The notes beneath the pieces are model-generated. The model had not been told where the DNA came from and ran no database searches. It saw nothing but the letters and a program-made list of their open reading frames with translations. Shown in pieces: positions 37,390 through 50,000 of a stretch of DNA of 64,000 nt. The stretch comes from Edaphochlamys debaryana. Taxonomy: Eukaryota > Chlorophyta > Chlorophyceae > Chlamydomonadales. The stretch's first letter is position 1. Each line of letters starts with the position of its first letter. Location: positions 124,001-188,000 of the forward strand of contig JAEHOE010000149.1 of NCBI GenBank assembly GCA_016858145.1. The letters run 5' to 3'. The position numbers and the translations under genes were made by a program.

Positions 37390-39546
37390 ATGTGGGGCTC
37401 TAATTGGCTGGCAATCGTCGCCGGCGTAGTGATATTTCAAGTCGCTGGGACGTGGCAATTGCCGGAGCAGCTGCTGGACGCTGCTGCTGACGACTTGAAT
37501 GGTAAGAGATGCATCCACAGAACTCTGCTGCCACTGAGCGCCGAGCAACTGACTTAGGTCGCCTCACTTGTTCGTCCATCGCGAGTCCAGAAGTCCCCGG
37601 CCGAGCAGGAGCACGCCAGCAGCAGACTTGCTTGGGTTAGGTAGCTGAGCGTGGCCATGGCAATACCGCGACTTGCCACAGATCGATCCCGCGTCGACCC
37701 GCCCGCATGCCTCAGGTGCCCTCCCGAAGCCGACCCCTGGTTCAATACGTATGAACGCACGCCTCCCATGCCCCCTCTCCCGCCAAGTCCACCAGCACGT
37801 GGTATGTCGCTTGTGCCCATGTTGGGAAGCTGAGGACCCAAACCAGCTGTTCGTTTGCCGCCTCCGTCTTGTGGCAATGTGCGCGCCCGGGGGGCCCGCG
37901 TGGCGCGTGCGTGCTCGATGCGTGCAATAAAGTTATCGAGCTGTCCTGACTGCACCCTGTCGCCTCTGCCCCAGAGAATGATGTCCGTCTACTGCCCGGC
38001 TATGGACTAATGTACCCGGACGAGGGCGTTGTGAGCGGGCTTCTCCAGGTGTGACACGCACAAGCACACCCATCTAGGGTTGGGCGGGGCAGCCGGGCAT
38101 GACCTGATCCGGGCCTTCACAAGGCGAGGGCGGTCTCTCTGTCCAAAATTCATCAACGCGGTTGACTCCTTCTACCTTGCAGATCTTCCGCAATGGAGAA
38201 TGGGGCAGCGTCTGGTACGCGAGACCAGGATATATCATGTTCAAGGGGACAGGGAGACCAGGATAAATCATGTTCAAGGGGACAGGGGGAAAGGAGACAC
38301 GGGGGACGAGATTCGCGACAGGGGGAGAAAGGATTGATGTTTTAGGATGCCGTACTAGCCCCACTACCTGCCCTTCTGCCAGTCATCTACGTCATCGCTT
38401 TCTCATCCGTTCTGGCTTCACATTGTGCCCATTTTGTACCGCCTGGCTGGCGTCCATCCGCCCATCCCACAGCATGACTGGCTGGAATTCCAGGGAGTAC
38501 ACCAGCTTGTACGACTACAGCGGTGCGAACGCCATTGTAGCGTGCGGGTAGGTGCAGTAGGGTATAGGCATTATAGGTGCGCACCGCAGTTACCTATACC
38601 AGCAGGGCACACAGCACAGCGCGCTGCATCATGGCCCGGCTTTCGTGTCGGGAATTAAAATGTGAAATTTATTCGTTCGTGGACCCCTACCGGTACCCAC
38701 CAACCGCAGGCAGCTGGGCATGGTGCCCGTTCCGCAACGCCAGGGGCCTAGCAGCTACCCTCCCATCGGCAGCGTCACGCTTGGCGATCCTATTACCCGC
38801 AAGCCGTACTGGGTCCAACCAGTTTTCATGGTGCGTCTCCACCAGCATTTGCTGTGAACAGCGCTTTCTCGATTGGGCTAATTGGGCTGGGTTACTTGTG
38901 GCCTTGGTAGCCCTGTATGCCTGCGTGCTGTTATATAACGCGCACAGCGTGTGCACCTGGTTATATGTAACAGCGCACAGCGGACAATCCTCTCTCGTTA
39001 CCCCCCGCGCCCTCGCCCCCCCTTCCGCCTACCTTGCCCCCAGGACCGTGTGCGCTGTGACCCCGCGCGCCACAAGGCTCTGCACGAGTGCGATTTTGCG
39101 GGATGGGGCGTGACGGACTGCACGGAGGAGGAGGGAGTGGTGGCGCTGATCTGCAGCAAAGAAGGCGGCGGTGAGTAGTTGTTTGACGACGCCTGCACAT
39201 GAACGGGCGAAGCTCACATGCCAAAGTGCTATTTACCTTGGGGACGCTGCCTATGATTACTTGCTTGGTTGAGCTCAACGACCTCATCTTGCGTGCGTTG
39301 ACAGGAAACTCATTCTTCCGCCCGCCGCCGCCGTCGCCGCCGCCTCCGCTGCCGCCCCCATCGCCCCCGCCCGCGCCCCCTCCGCCACCCTCGCCGCCGG
39401 CCCCGCCCCTGCTTCCGCGGTCCGATGCGGACTTGGGCTTGCCTCCCGTGTCGCACACCTGTCAGGTGTCTATCACCGGCGGCGGGACTGGCATCATGCA
39501 ACAAAACAAGTATGGGGTGGTTATATCTGGGCTCATCGGCTTTTGA
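37390..39546 (+). CDS. gene B': truncated paralogue, putative secreted SRCR/Pro-rich protein
   Basis: Exons: 37390-37501, 37975-38048, 38183-38214, 38473-38547, 38710-38830, 39044-39170, 39305-39546. All splice sites and phases match genes B and C, and the sum is 783 nt (260 residues). It has a signal peptide (MWGSNWLAIVAGVVIF), an SRCR domain with all six cysteines (GSVC, VACG, VRC, HEC, TDC, LIC) and a polyproline linker, then RSDADLGLPPVSHTCQVS. Similarity to gene B ends abruptly at about 39492, inside exon 7, just after GGGTG. Seventeen unrelated codons and a TGA follow. No beta-helix, stalk or membrane domain exists downstream. The one SRCR oddity is Gly for Arg after VAC. It is either a duplicate broken by rearrangement or a functional soluble protein; the intact frame and splice sites favour recent loss or retained function. 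Confidence 0.65.
38221..38286. repeat. 33-bp tandem repeat in intron 3 of gene B'
   Basis: GAGACCAGGATATATCATGT plus thirteen bases occurs at 38221-38253 and 38254-38286. The copies differ by one base (TATATC against TAAATC). The first copy begins just inside the intron, after the exon 3 donor. Confidence 0.9.
38968..39150 (+). repeat. intron 5/exon 6 block shared with gene B (copy in B')
   Basis: This is the counterpart of 25468-25672. It contains the same pyrimidine-rich intron end and the same exon start (GACCGTGTGCGCTGTGAC). Confidence 0.85.
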
Positions 39547-41001
39547 ATTTGCATAACGTCCTTTATGCAAGGGTGCATGTGTATCAAGTGATGCCACGCG
39601 GGCTCCGCAGGAATTATGTGCATACCGCAGGGGTCGTGCTTGCAGGGGTCCGAATTGAAGAATTGTGTGTGCGTACTTGTGCCCTGTGTGCGTACCGGGA
39701 TTGGTTTTGAGCAAAGTGGTATATATATCTGCGCTAGGCCAGCACACGGCTAGAAGGTTGCGGCGCGTGGACAATCAAGCGGCATGTACGTGCCCACAGC
39801 AGCGTGGCAATGGCAGTGACGCATTGGACAAGTGGATCCCTCTCACACAATGTTTGTTAGGGTACCAAAGCAGTGCGTGCTTGGTCGCTATTAGCTAATA
39901 AGGAGAGTGTTGCACGTGATGTGCTTGCGTGCAGAGCGCTCGCCCACAATCAAGCTTCACACACGTGCCCCTACAGTACACGCGTAGGCCCTGTGAGGAG
40001 GGGCAAATGATGATTGAACGAAGTAGTTTTCGGGCTGAGCCCCCGGCGAGTTGCGCCTGGCGCGGAGGGCCAGCCGGGGGGCTCCAGCCCCCTGGGATTA
40101 CCCCGGGTTACCGCGGGGAATGGGTCGCGTAGCAGATCGGGTGGGGGGCTGAGCCCTCGTTTTCCGCTTGTCGTAAAACTCTGTGCTGCAGATGCCTAAA
40201 CCAGGTTAATTGTTTACTTTCAAAGCCCAAGTAAAAAGCTGCGCAGGGTAGGGTGCTGTTGCATATGTCCATGTCAAGGCAGCGAGTTAGGACTAGGTGA
40301 CCGCAAGGTGGCATCTGCCGCCCCCCGCCCCGCCCCCTGTCCCCTGCATTTCTAGGCACGCGTCAGCAGTGCGTGGCATGGGCCGCACTGCAGTGTCTGC
40401 AGTGTGGTGTGGTGTCGTGTGTTGGTGCGTCTGACAGGGCGGAGGACGGTCTCCCCGCCTCACAGGCTTGTCGAGTATGGCAGGCAGAAGCAGTAATGGC
40501 GGGTGTAAACATGCGTCCTGCACGAGTCCTGCCCCCGCCCCACCCAACACGCTGAGTGTCCTCGCTCGTGAGCTCCGCATGGCGACTGTGGGGAAGCCGG
40601 ACATGGCAGACCAACAATTTGATACTTGCAAATGAGGGATCCACTGCCTGAGGCCCATGCGGGAGGCCCTGGCCCTGGCATAACCCAGCCCCTCCGCCTG
40701 TGATGCCACGGGTACCAGCTAGTTGTTGCCATGCGGTCAGGACGTGGCATTGGAACGGCTGAGCCATCAGACAGGACTTAGTACCTCGCGGCCCCCCCGC
40801 ACCAGCCTATCTCTGGGACCTGTAGAAGCGGGGGGCACTCGGGGGCAAGGCACTCGAGTGCCGCACTGCCGTACAGTCTGGCAGACGGGGGTTTCGGCTC
40901 GAGGGGTCAGGATCGTCTCCATCATTCCGCCTCTCAGCCCCGTTCGACGTAGTTGATGACGCCATGCTGCTTGGTGGCCGGCTGCGACTGGTTTTGCCTA
41001 C
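39547..41001. other. intergenic region between the truncated copy and gene C
   Basis: No gene is supported. Beta-helix coding sequence is absent, so the missing part of B' has not simply been displaced here. A dispersed repeat shared with 54.4 kb lies at about 40093-40160. Confidence 0.55.
40093..40160. repeat. dispersed repeat, copy 1
   Basis: The core GGTTACCGCGGGGAATGGG followed by TCGCGTAGCAGAT and GGGGCTGAGCCCT matches 54417-54472 with few changes. The flanks (GGGCTGAGCCCCCGGCG upstream) are also GC-rich and partly palindromic. It may be the end of a non-autonomous mobile element, but I see no terminal inverted repeats or target-site duplication. Confidence 0.6.
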
Positions 41002-44000
41002 ATGCACAATAGGTCCCGCCAAACCGAAGCGCATCGATCAGTCGCAGTAGCTGCAGGCGAGAAGTGTGTTAGAGCGGATCACATACGGATTCGCCAGGGG
41101 CTGCCTCGACTCGTTTGCATCGGGCTGTTGTTGGCAGCAGCGCTGGTCGGTGGAGAGCATGTGAGGGACGCGCGTCCTACTGTTGGTGAGCACTGCTTGT
41201 CAGCGCTACCTGGCCGGGAAGTCGCAAGACGAAGAATACGCTCGGTCATGCGTAGGCATTTCACCTCCAGTGGAGGCTCAGGCGCCTCCAACATGCCCGG
41301 GGTAAGTGGCTGCTGCAGAGAGTGCTTGCGCCTCCCTTTGGGCTTAAGTCTCATGTGCCGGCCAGGTGCGGGCACGCGGAAGGGTCGTCGCGACCATCCT
41401 CGCCCTTCCCCCCTGCTGGGAGTCCCCCAAACACACGCGGTGAGCTCACCGCAACCGTCACACCGGCAGCAAATAGCCGTCCAGCTGTATTTACATTCAT
41501 CACAGACTCTCCCGCCTAAGTAGGGCATTGTCCTGGCCTGCCCAGCCCTTGCTCGTTCCTTAGGCCCCCCTTCTCCGCCCCCCCGCCTTGCCCCTGCCCG
41601 ACGGGTCGAGTCACACGCGCGCCATACTCCCTACCTCGTAACTCCAAACACACTGCACTTTGGGCCTGCTCATCCGCGCCTTGACCCGGATCCTTCCCCT
41701 CTCTTAAACCAGAAAATGGTGTGCGGCTCCTGGGGGCCTATGCGCCGCCCTGGACGCAGTTTGTCCCCGGCGCAGTGGCCGGCCTCCTGCAGGTGAGCTT
41801 AGGAGAGTTGGGCGCAAGTGCAACGGCATCCGTCGCCAGCATTATCAGGGAAAGCTGGACGTGTTCCTCAATGTCTCGACCCCGTAACCGTGCACATGAG
41901 AACGCCGTAACCCTGCGGAGTCCCGCGACCCTGGCTGCACAGCTTCCTATGGCGAGCAACCTTTGCTCAAGCTCCCTCGCTGCCTCGCCCCCGCGCCCCC
42001 AGATCTACCATGACGGCGTCTGGGGGAGTGTGTGGTAAGCGGTGCCGTGCGTGTGACCCCCATGAGCTCACCAACCCACATCGCATCCGCCTGCCCCCGA
42101 GCGAGGTCGTGTAACGCAGTACTGTGGTCACGTCACGCGGGCGCCGGACCGTGCTCTTTGCCTCTTCGCACCGTACTCGTGACGCAGCTCTCTTTGACCT
42201 TGCTTGCTTGGGCCTCACCGTTTCGCTCCCATGGCGTTTCGACCCCTTGTGGCCCCACCCCCTATGGGCCCCCCACAGCCTCAACGGCTGGAGCCGGAGG
42301 GAGGCTGCGCGAAACAACTCCTTGGTCGTCTGCAGGTGGGTGCAGAGGGTAAAAGGGCTCTGCACGCATATGCCAGGGGCACAAGCGAGGCCCGTGATGA
42401 CTCATGCAGGCTCACTTTTGAGGCAAGGAGTTCGCTGCAGCCGCCTTGCCCATTCAAATTTCTGCTGAGTAGCTGCTCGTCATCAGGAGCTTTGATGCTA
42501 AGGGAAATCATAGCTTGTGGCGAAGCGTCGCTCTGTGCAACCTCTAATGCTAGCTGGAAGCTGGGATGACAAAACCACGCGTTCCGCCCTGCCTTACTTC
42601 CGCGCAGGCAGCTGGGGCTCGTGCCGGCGTCCAACAGTGTCATAGAGCGCGACTCCACCTGGCGGCTGTTCTGGAACCCACCCGTGTTGATGGTGAGTTG
42701 CGTCTGGGACGGGCCTGGATAATGGTGGTACGGTTGCGGTAGCTGGCTCTGTGGGGTCGCTTCAACTTTCCCCGCGTTCGGTCGGGGAACTGGTGCACCT
42801 GGGTGCGTGAAAAGTGCCGTACATACGAACACGTGGTCTGGAGAGCTGGATAGGCTGGGCCATGCAGAGCTCAATACCGGAGGGGCTTGGGCACGGTTTT
42901 GCTGCCGACCTGCCGTGGCTCCCGGCCTTCAACGCCGCTGCACTACAGCTGTACGAACCCGGCCTGGCTCACCCTACCTCACCTCCCGCCGCTCCTGCTT
43001 CCAACCGATCTTGCTTCTCCAACCACAGGACCGCGTGCAATGTGTCAGGGCCGGTAATCAGATTGAAAGCGCCGCTGAGCCACGCTCGTTACCCCTCGCC
43101 CTCGCGCCCCCCTTCCGCCTTGCCCCCAGGACCGTGTGCGCTGTGACCCCGCGCGCCACAAGGCTCTGCACGAGTGCGATTTTGAGGGATGGGGCGTGAC
43201 GGACTGCACGGAGGAGGAGGGAGTGGTGGCGCTGATCTGCGAGCCAGGTAGGCCTCCTGTGACCGGCGCTGTCGGCAGCGTGAAGCAAGGCGCATACCTT
43301 GTACAGGACAAACGGGTCATGATGAGGTCATGCCGACCGCTTCTGGTGGCCTTGCTGTTCTCCGTACATGTACAATCAAGCCGTGTGCTGACGGATCTTG
43401 TTGTGGATGCCCCGACGTTCTCCCGTGCAGGCAGCTCGGTGCCAGGCTCACCTGCTCCCAGCGCCCCCCTGGCGCCTGCCTTGCCGCCGCCGATAGCCCC
43501 AGCGCTTCCGCCAGCGCCGCTGGGGCCTCCGGCGACGCCCCCGCGGTCCGATGCGGACCTGGGCCTGCCTCTTGTGTCCCACACCTGCCAGCTGTCTGTC
43601 ACCGGCGGCGGGACTGGCGGCAGTGGCAGCGACGGCGTAACCGCGAGCCTGCGCTGCTGGCGCGAGGCGGGGACCGCTGAGGGGCCGGAGGCGGTGCGCG
43701 TGGAGGCAGGGGCTGAGCTGCTGGGGCAGCTGCTTGGCGCCAGCAGCAGCGATCTGGCGCTGTCACCGATTGCCCGCCCGAGCTACAACACCAGTGCCGC
43801 CGCCAACGCCTCCCTGCCCGACTGGGGCCTGACCTTCTCGCACGTGCCCCACCTCCGGCTGTTGAACTCCGTGCTAACCGACCTGCCGCTCAGCACCGTG
43901 GGACCGCTGCTGGCGTTCCGCAACGTCACCCACGTCACGTGGCAGAACGTCACACTGCGGGACTTGACCGGCCCACGACTGCTCTACGGCTTCGTGCCGC

Positions 44001-47000
44001 CAACGGTGTACGGTGCATCTGCCGTGGACTCCGCCCAGTCGGTCTCTGTGCTGGAATCGACGTGCGAGCGTGTGGTGGAGGCGGCCGGCTGGGCATGCCT
44101 GCACGCCACGCTGCGGCCCGGCGGGCTGCTGTACATCACCGGCAGTACATTTGCCAGCAATCACGTGGCGCGACCTGGGCACATGGGGACCATCTGCGTG
44201 GGAGCCTCGAGCATGGTCCGACCATTCGGACTCGGCGCACTGGTCGTCGTACATGACCCGAACGGCGCCGGCGTGGCACCGCCAGGTTCAGGAGAACCCA
44301 CGCGCCCCGCTTTGGCACCGCCACCGGGGTCCGGGCCTGCCGCCGGCGCCGGTGCGACCACAGCCCCTGCTGGCGTGCGAGGCAGTGCTGAGCCAGCAGC
44401 CCGCACGGCTACGCGAATCGTCGTGGAGGGCTCCCGCTTCGACAGCAACCGTGGCGGCTGCGGTACCGCATTGACCTTGAGCTTGCCCACCGCGTCCTCG
44501 AGCGGTGGCCATGCTGCTCAGGTCAGTCATTCTGTGGCCTTCAGGCTTGCCCTTCCGCATGGCTGCCTCGCGTTGGGATCTAAGCTGGGACGACGTTTGT
44601 GCTCGGGGTTAGCTAGCTGTGCCACTACTGTTTGTTATGGCGTAGGCATTCAGGGTCTTGCCAATTAGGTTCCGCCGCTGAGCCGCTTACTTGATCCTGC
44701 CCTACCTGGTTCAACCGTTGCTGGCTGGGTCCTGGTGTCAGCCTGGCTGTCAGCCTGGCTGTCAGCCTGAATGTCTCGTGCTCGCTCTCCGCTCCGCCAC
44801 AGGTGGACATGGCTTGGACGGGGTCCCGCGTCCGCAACAACACGTACCTACGGCCGGACCTGTATCGCAGCCGTACGCCGGTCAGCGCCGTACTGGTGGA
44901 GCTGTACGACATGATCGCCGGCGCCATGGACAGCTATTACCAACCGCCGCTCGAGGAGCTGCCACGCGTGAACGCGAGCTTTGTGGGCTGCGAGATTTCA
45001 GACAACGCGGGTCTCCATGCTGGCAACAGTCAGGACTGCTACGCTGCGATTGGGTTTGGCAGCGTGACGCTCGGGGAGCTTGGCCTCGAGTCATGTGATG
45101 CGGTCGGAAATGTGTACGGCGTCTTGTCCGCACAGAGGAGTGCAGCGCGTGTACGGATTCGTAGTAGTCGCTTCTTTGGCAATGCGGAGGCGCTCGTGAC
45201 CTTGGGGGACGTGGAGGAGCTCTTGTTTGAGCGCAGTGAGGTTTCGTATCAGTCTTCCATCTACCTCCCAGCAATCTCCGTGCGGCATGGCGGCTCCGCC
45301 ACGTTTCAACGTGCACGCCTAACTCGCAACATCAAGTCCGTGTTTAGAGCCTATAACAAGCTCACTAGGCTGACTGTCGTCAGCACGGAGGTGACGCATA
45401 ATGTGGACCCAGCTTTTTATGTGAATGGCAACGCCAGCGCTTGTACTGCAGAAGCCATGTTTCGTGACTCGACCTTGTCAAGCAATACGGCGGGGACCAT
45501 TGGCCTGGGAGGGGTGACCAACATTGCGTGTGCAGTAAATATCACGGTTGCTAATTGCTCAATACAAGACAACTCCGCACTTTATGGGGGCGTGCTGAAG
45601 TCTGAGGCCCTGTATTCATTGAACCTGATGAGTTCCCGTGCGGCGAACAACCGTGCTGATGTTGCGGGGGGCTTTGCGTATGTTCAAGGCGACACTGGCG
45701 ATGTGGACGTAACCAACACAACCCTCACCCTCGTCATTTCGGGTGGATCTTACACCAATCACTCCTCTGGTACCGATGGGGGCATGCTACACACCGCCAC
45801 AAGCACCTTCGCCGCCTTGGGCCAAGCCGTGATTTCGTCAATTCGCATTGAGAAAGGGGCATTAATTTCCGGGTCTGTTGCTGGGCAGAACGGCGGTTTC
45901 TTGCACGGCTCTATCGTAACTGACCTGGTGGTTGACGGGGCCACGATTGTAAATTGTTCGGCGGGCGTTAAGGGGGGCGTTCTGTCGGTTACACAGGGTC
46001 TCGGTAGGGTTGCTCTTTCCGGCGGCGCCAAAGTGGAGTTCAACCAGGCCACGTCGTACGGCGGCGTGGCGACTGCTCCGTCCGGGCTGTCGCTGCTGCG
46101 GGTGGCGGACGCCGGCACGAGCCTGTCGTACAACACCGCTGGGGACCGTGGTGGAGCTGTGCACATTATCGGGGGCGATGTGGATGCGGTCGTCATCGAA
46201 GACAGTGAGTCGCTTTCCCAAAGGCTTGCGGCTCTGGGAGGGAGTGCATGGGAGGGGGAGCTCACTGGGCAGGGCTGGGGAAAGGGGCCGGGTGCGGCAG
46301 GGAGGTAGTGCATGAGAGGGTGACCTTCCTCGGGAGGGCTGGGGCGGGAGGGGGGGACACAAGCAGTGCGTTTGGAGGCAAGGCATGTATGGGGTGTCGT
46401 CCCGGAATGGCTCACGTAATCAGATTGCTTTCTGAATCATCTCCTGGGTGCCTCGGTATTCTTTTATCCTGCTGGACTGACTCTCGCCCTTGCCCTTGCC
46501 CTCCCAATGCAGGCGCCAGTGCTGTGGGCAACTCTGCTGGTTTGTCAGGCGGCCTGCTCTATGCGGGCAAGGGCGTCGGCGCCTTTGTCGCTTCAGGCGA
46601 TGCACTGGTCTCCGCTCACAGTGCCAAGCTTGGCGGTGCGCTCTACGCTACGGAGGGCATCGCCTCACTGACGGTGGAGGAGGGCGCTGCGCTGAGCGGC
46701 AACCGGGCAGCCAGCGACGGCGGAGCAGTGTACGCCGGCGGCTCAATCTCGCAGCTTCGGCTCTCTGGAGGCAGCCTGCTGAATAATTCGGGGGTGGATC
46801 GAGGTGGCGCTGTCTTTGCAGCGGCCATACTCAATGCCACGGCCTCAGGTTGCGTCATTACCGGAAACACTGCGGGCAGCGGCGGCGGCATCTTCACAGC
46901 CGCTCTAGGACAGCTCTCCCTGACCGGCTGCTCCCTGGTTGGGAACGCCGCGGTTCAGGACGGCGGCTTCCTGCACAGCCCCGCCCCCGCCTCCTCCCGG

Positions 47001-50000
47001 TGGCTGTTTTCGGACACCCTTGCAGCCAACAACACGGCCGGTCGCCACGGAGGCGTGGCGTTCGTTGAGTCGGGCGGGGAGGGAGGCGGCAGCGCAGCGG
47101 ATGACCCGCCTGCCGCCGTCCTTCAGCTAACGAACGGCAGCACGCTGGCCGGTAACACGGCAGGAGGATCTGGCGGCGCTCTGGCGGTGGCGGCTGGCGG
47201 CAGCATCCGGCTGGAGGGCGGCAGCTTTGAGGGCAATGCGGCCTACGGCGGAGGCGGCGGCGCTGTGGCGGCTCTGGCACCCGCTGTCCCCCGTGCAAGC
47301 GGGGCACGGCTGTGGGTGGAGGGCGCAAGCTTCGGAGGAAACCTGGCCCCTACAGGAAGCGGCGGCGCAGTGCTGGCGGCCGCGGGCTCTGTCGTACAGC
47401 TGTATGGCTGTGAGCTGTACGACAATGCGGCGGCAGTTGATGGCGGTGCAGTAGCCTGCTCGGCGGCTGACGGCGTGTTGCTACAGAGCTGTACCCTTAC
47501 CGGGAACCTGGCTCTCGGCTCTGGCGGCGGGCTCAGCGCCGCTGGGTGCGGCGTGGTGGGGCTGAATGCGTCGGCCCTGAGGGGCAACGTGGCGACCCGG
47601 GGAGGAGCGCTGGGCGTCAGCCAGGCCCCAGCAGAGCTCAATGCCTCATCAACGTCCTCTCGGCTCTTGTGGGTTGCGTCCAGCACCCTCGAGGACAACC
47701 TGGCGGCCCGGGCCTCTCCGCCGCCGGCCTCTGGCGCCCCCAACGGCTACGGCGGTGCGGTGTTTGCGGAGCACGGCTCCGCGCACGTGCTGCTGGCCGG
47801 CACACGCCTGGCCGGCAACGCTGCCTGGCTGGGCGCGGACGTGGCGAGCACACAACGGTGTGGAGCCGCGGGCCCGGGAAACTCCTCTTCGGCCGATGTT
47901 ACGGCCGCAGCAGCTCTTGAGGGTCTGGCCGCGCAGCTTTCGAAAGGTTCATTGCCCGCGTTCTCGCTTGCGCAAGCAGCGGTGTTTTGGCCTGGCCTGA
48001 ACACGTGCTCGCTGCTTGTCCTCGACGCTGCGTCTGCGGCCTTCAGAGAGTGCACCGGCAACGGCCTGAATTGCAGCATCTCAGCTGTCGCTCCGCTGGC
48101 CAACAACACCAACCCAGGAGCGCAGCATGCGCTTTCAATGCTGGCTGCTGCCCTACCTTCTGCAAAGGAGGCGCCCAGCCTTGTTGCGCCCGACTCCCTG
48201 GCAGCGGCGGCATGGGTGGCTCACCCGGATGCCAGCCCCGTGCAGCTTGTGGGGACGAATGCATCGGCCGTACCTCAGCTAGGCGAAACCGTCGGCGACG
48301 CAAACGGTAAGGACACGGGTGTTGTAGGTCGTTAGGGCACCCGTAAGCTAGGTTGCCGGAGTGGGCCGCGGCACGCATGAGCTTTGCTTGCGCCCTCGTG
48401 TCTGCAGGCCGGAATGGGGTATCGCTGGGCTCCTGGCGGATCGAGGCGCCCCCTGCTGGGCTGCGCCTGTCCTGCCTGGGCTCTGGAGCGACCATGGGAG
48501 CCGCAGATGGCTATGCGGGGTGTCTTAGCTCCATGCTGAGGGCCAAGACGGGCGCGCGCTGGGTCCTCTCTGCACGGCTGCACGATACCTACGGCCTGCC
48601 CGTGTCGTCAGGTGAGCTCGCGTCCATGCGTTGCCTGCAGTGCTGACATCACAGGCATGAATCTGATGTGACCCAAGCTTTGATTTCAGAAGGGCTCGTG
48701 GTCTTCTTATGGGATCGTGAGACAACATAAGTGGTGCACGGTGCATCATTTGCTGCCCTCCCTGCTGCCCCGCCCTTTCCATCCCCTGCAGTCCCCGGCC
48801 AAGGCTATCGAGTGACTCTGGAGCTCAGGGGCCGGGCCGGGCCCGCCGCCCCAGGCCCAGACCCAGGCCCAGCGGGCCCAGGGTCGGCCCTAGCCTGCCT
48901 CCCAGCGCTAGGCGGCTCTGCAGCCTGTGACTCAGCCTCCGCCATTGCGGCCGCTGCCTCGAGTGCCGGCATGTCCATCCCTGTGCGGACCGATGGACTG
49001 GTGGAGTGGCGGGACCTGAGCGTGACTGGCTGGCCGGGAGAGTACGAGATAACGCTGAGGACGGAGGGGCCGACGCAGGTGAGGCAAATGGTGAACCTTT
49101 CCTCAATTAGCCTATTGCCGTACTCGGTTATCTTTTGTTGGTTCTCGGGGGCAGCACCGTCTTACCCGTTGGCACGCCCCTTGCCTTCCCTGTCTCGCCC
49201 CAACAGATCCTGCCCCTCGTTGTGCCTCTGGTGCTTTCTGGGTGCGAGGCTGGAGAGGCGGTGGCAGTGGATGCAGCCTCCCTGGCCCTGCCCCTCCCGC
49301 CCGCTGATGGCAGCACCTGCGCGGTGTGCCCTCGGCGCCAAGTGGGGATACTGCCAGACGCACGCTCTCCGCTCGGGGCGTGGGCGCTGGCGGCAGTTGC
49401 AGCAAACAGCTCAATCGCTGCGGTTGAGTTGCCGCCTCAACAGCGTCAGGAGCTGGAGCAGACCGCCTCGCTGTGCAACTCCTGCCCAGCAAGAGCCACC
49501 TGTACGGGTGGCTCACTGGTGGTGCCGCCCCCGGGCCGCTGGCACTCGGCCGCGAAGAGCCTCAGCCTACATGATTGCCCCAACCCGGACGCCTGTTCAG
49601 GACTGAGCAGCGCAGGAGCCGCCGCTCTGCGCTCCTACCCGCCTTCCGCCACCGCAGCCCTTAGCAGCACCCTCTCCCTGTTGGGTTCCCTGGAGGATCG
49701 AGCCCTGCTTCTGGCGGTGTGCCAGGACCAAGCCATTCAGCTCACGCGCAGCTCAGTAGCCCTGGCGCCCTCTGCGGCTGCCAACAGCAGCACCGCCGCT
49801 GCCCCCACGCCGCCTCCCTGCGTGCTGGGCGGTGTGCCCCCCAGCGACCCCCGCAGCTACGTTCAGCTGCAGTGCACCGAGGGGTACACGGGCAACCTGT
49901 GCGCCGCCTGCCAGCCGGGCTACTCGCTCAGCACGGACTTCGAGTGCTCCCGGTGCCCGCCCTTCACACGCACCCTGCTTCTGGGGCTGCTTGCGCTGGC

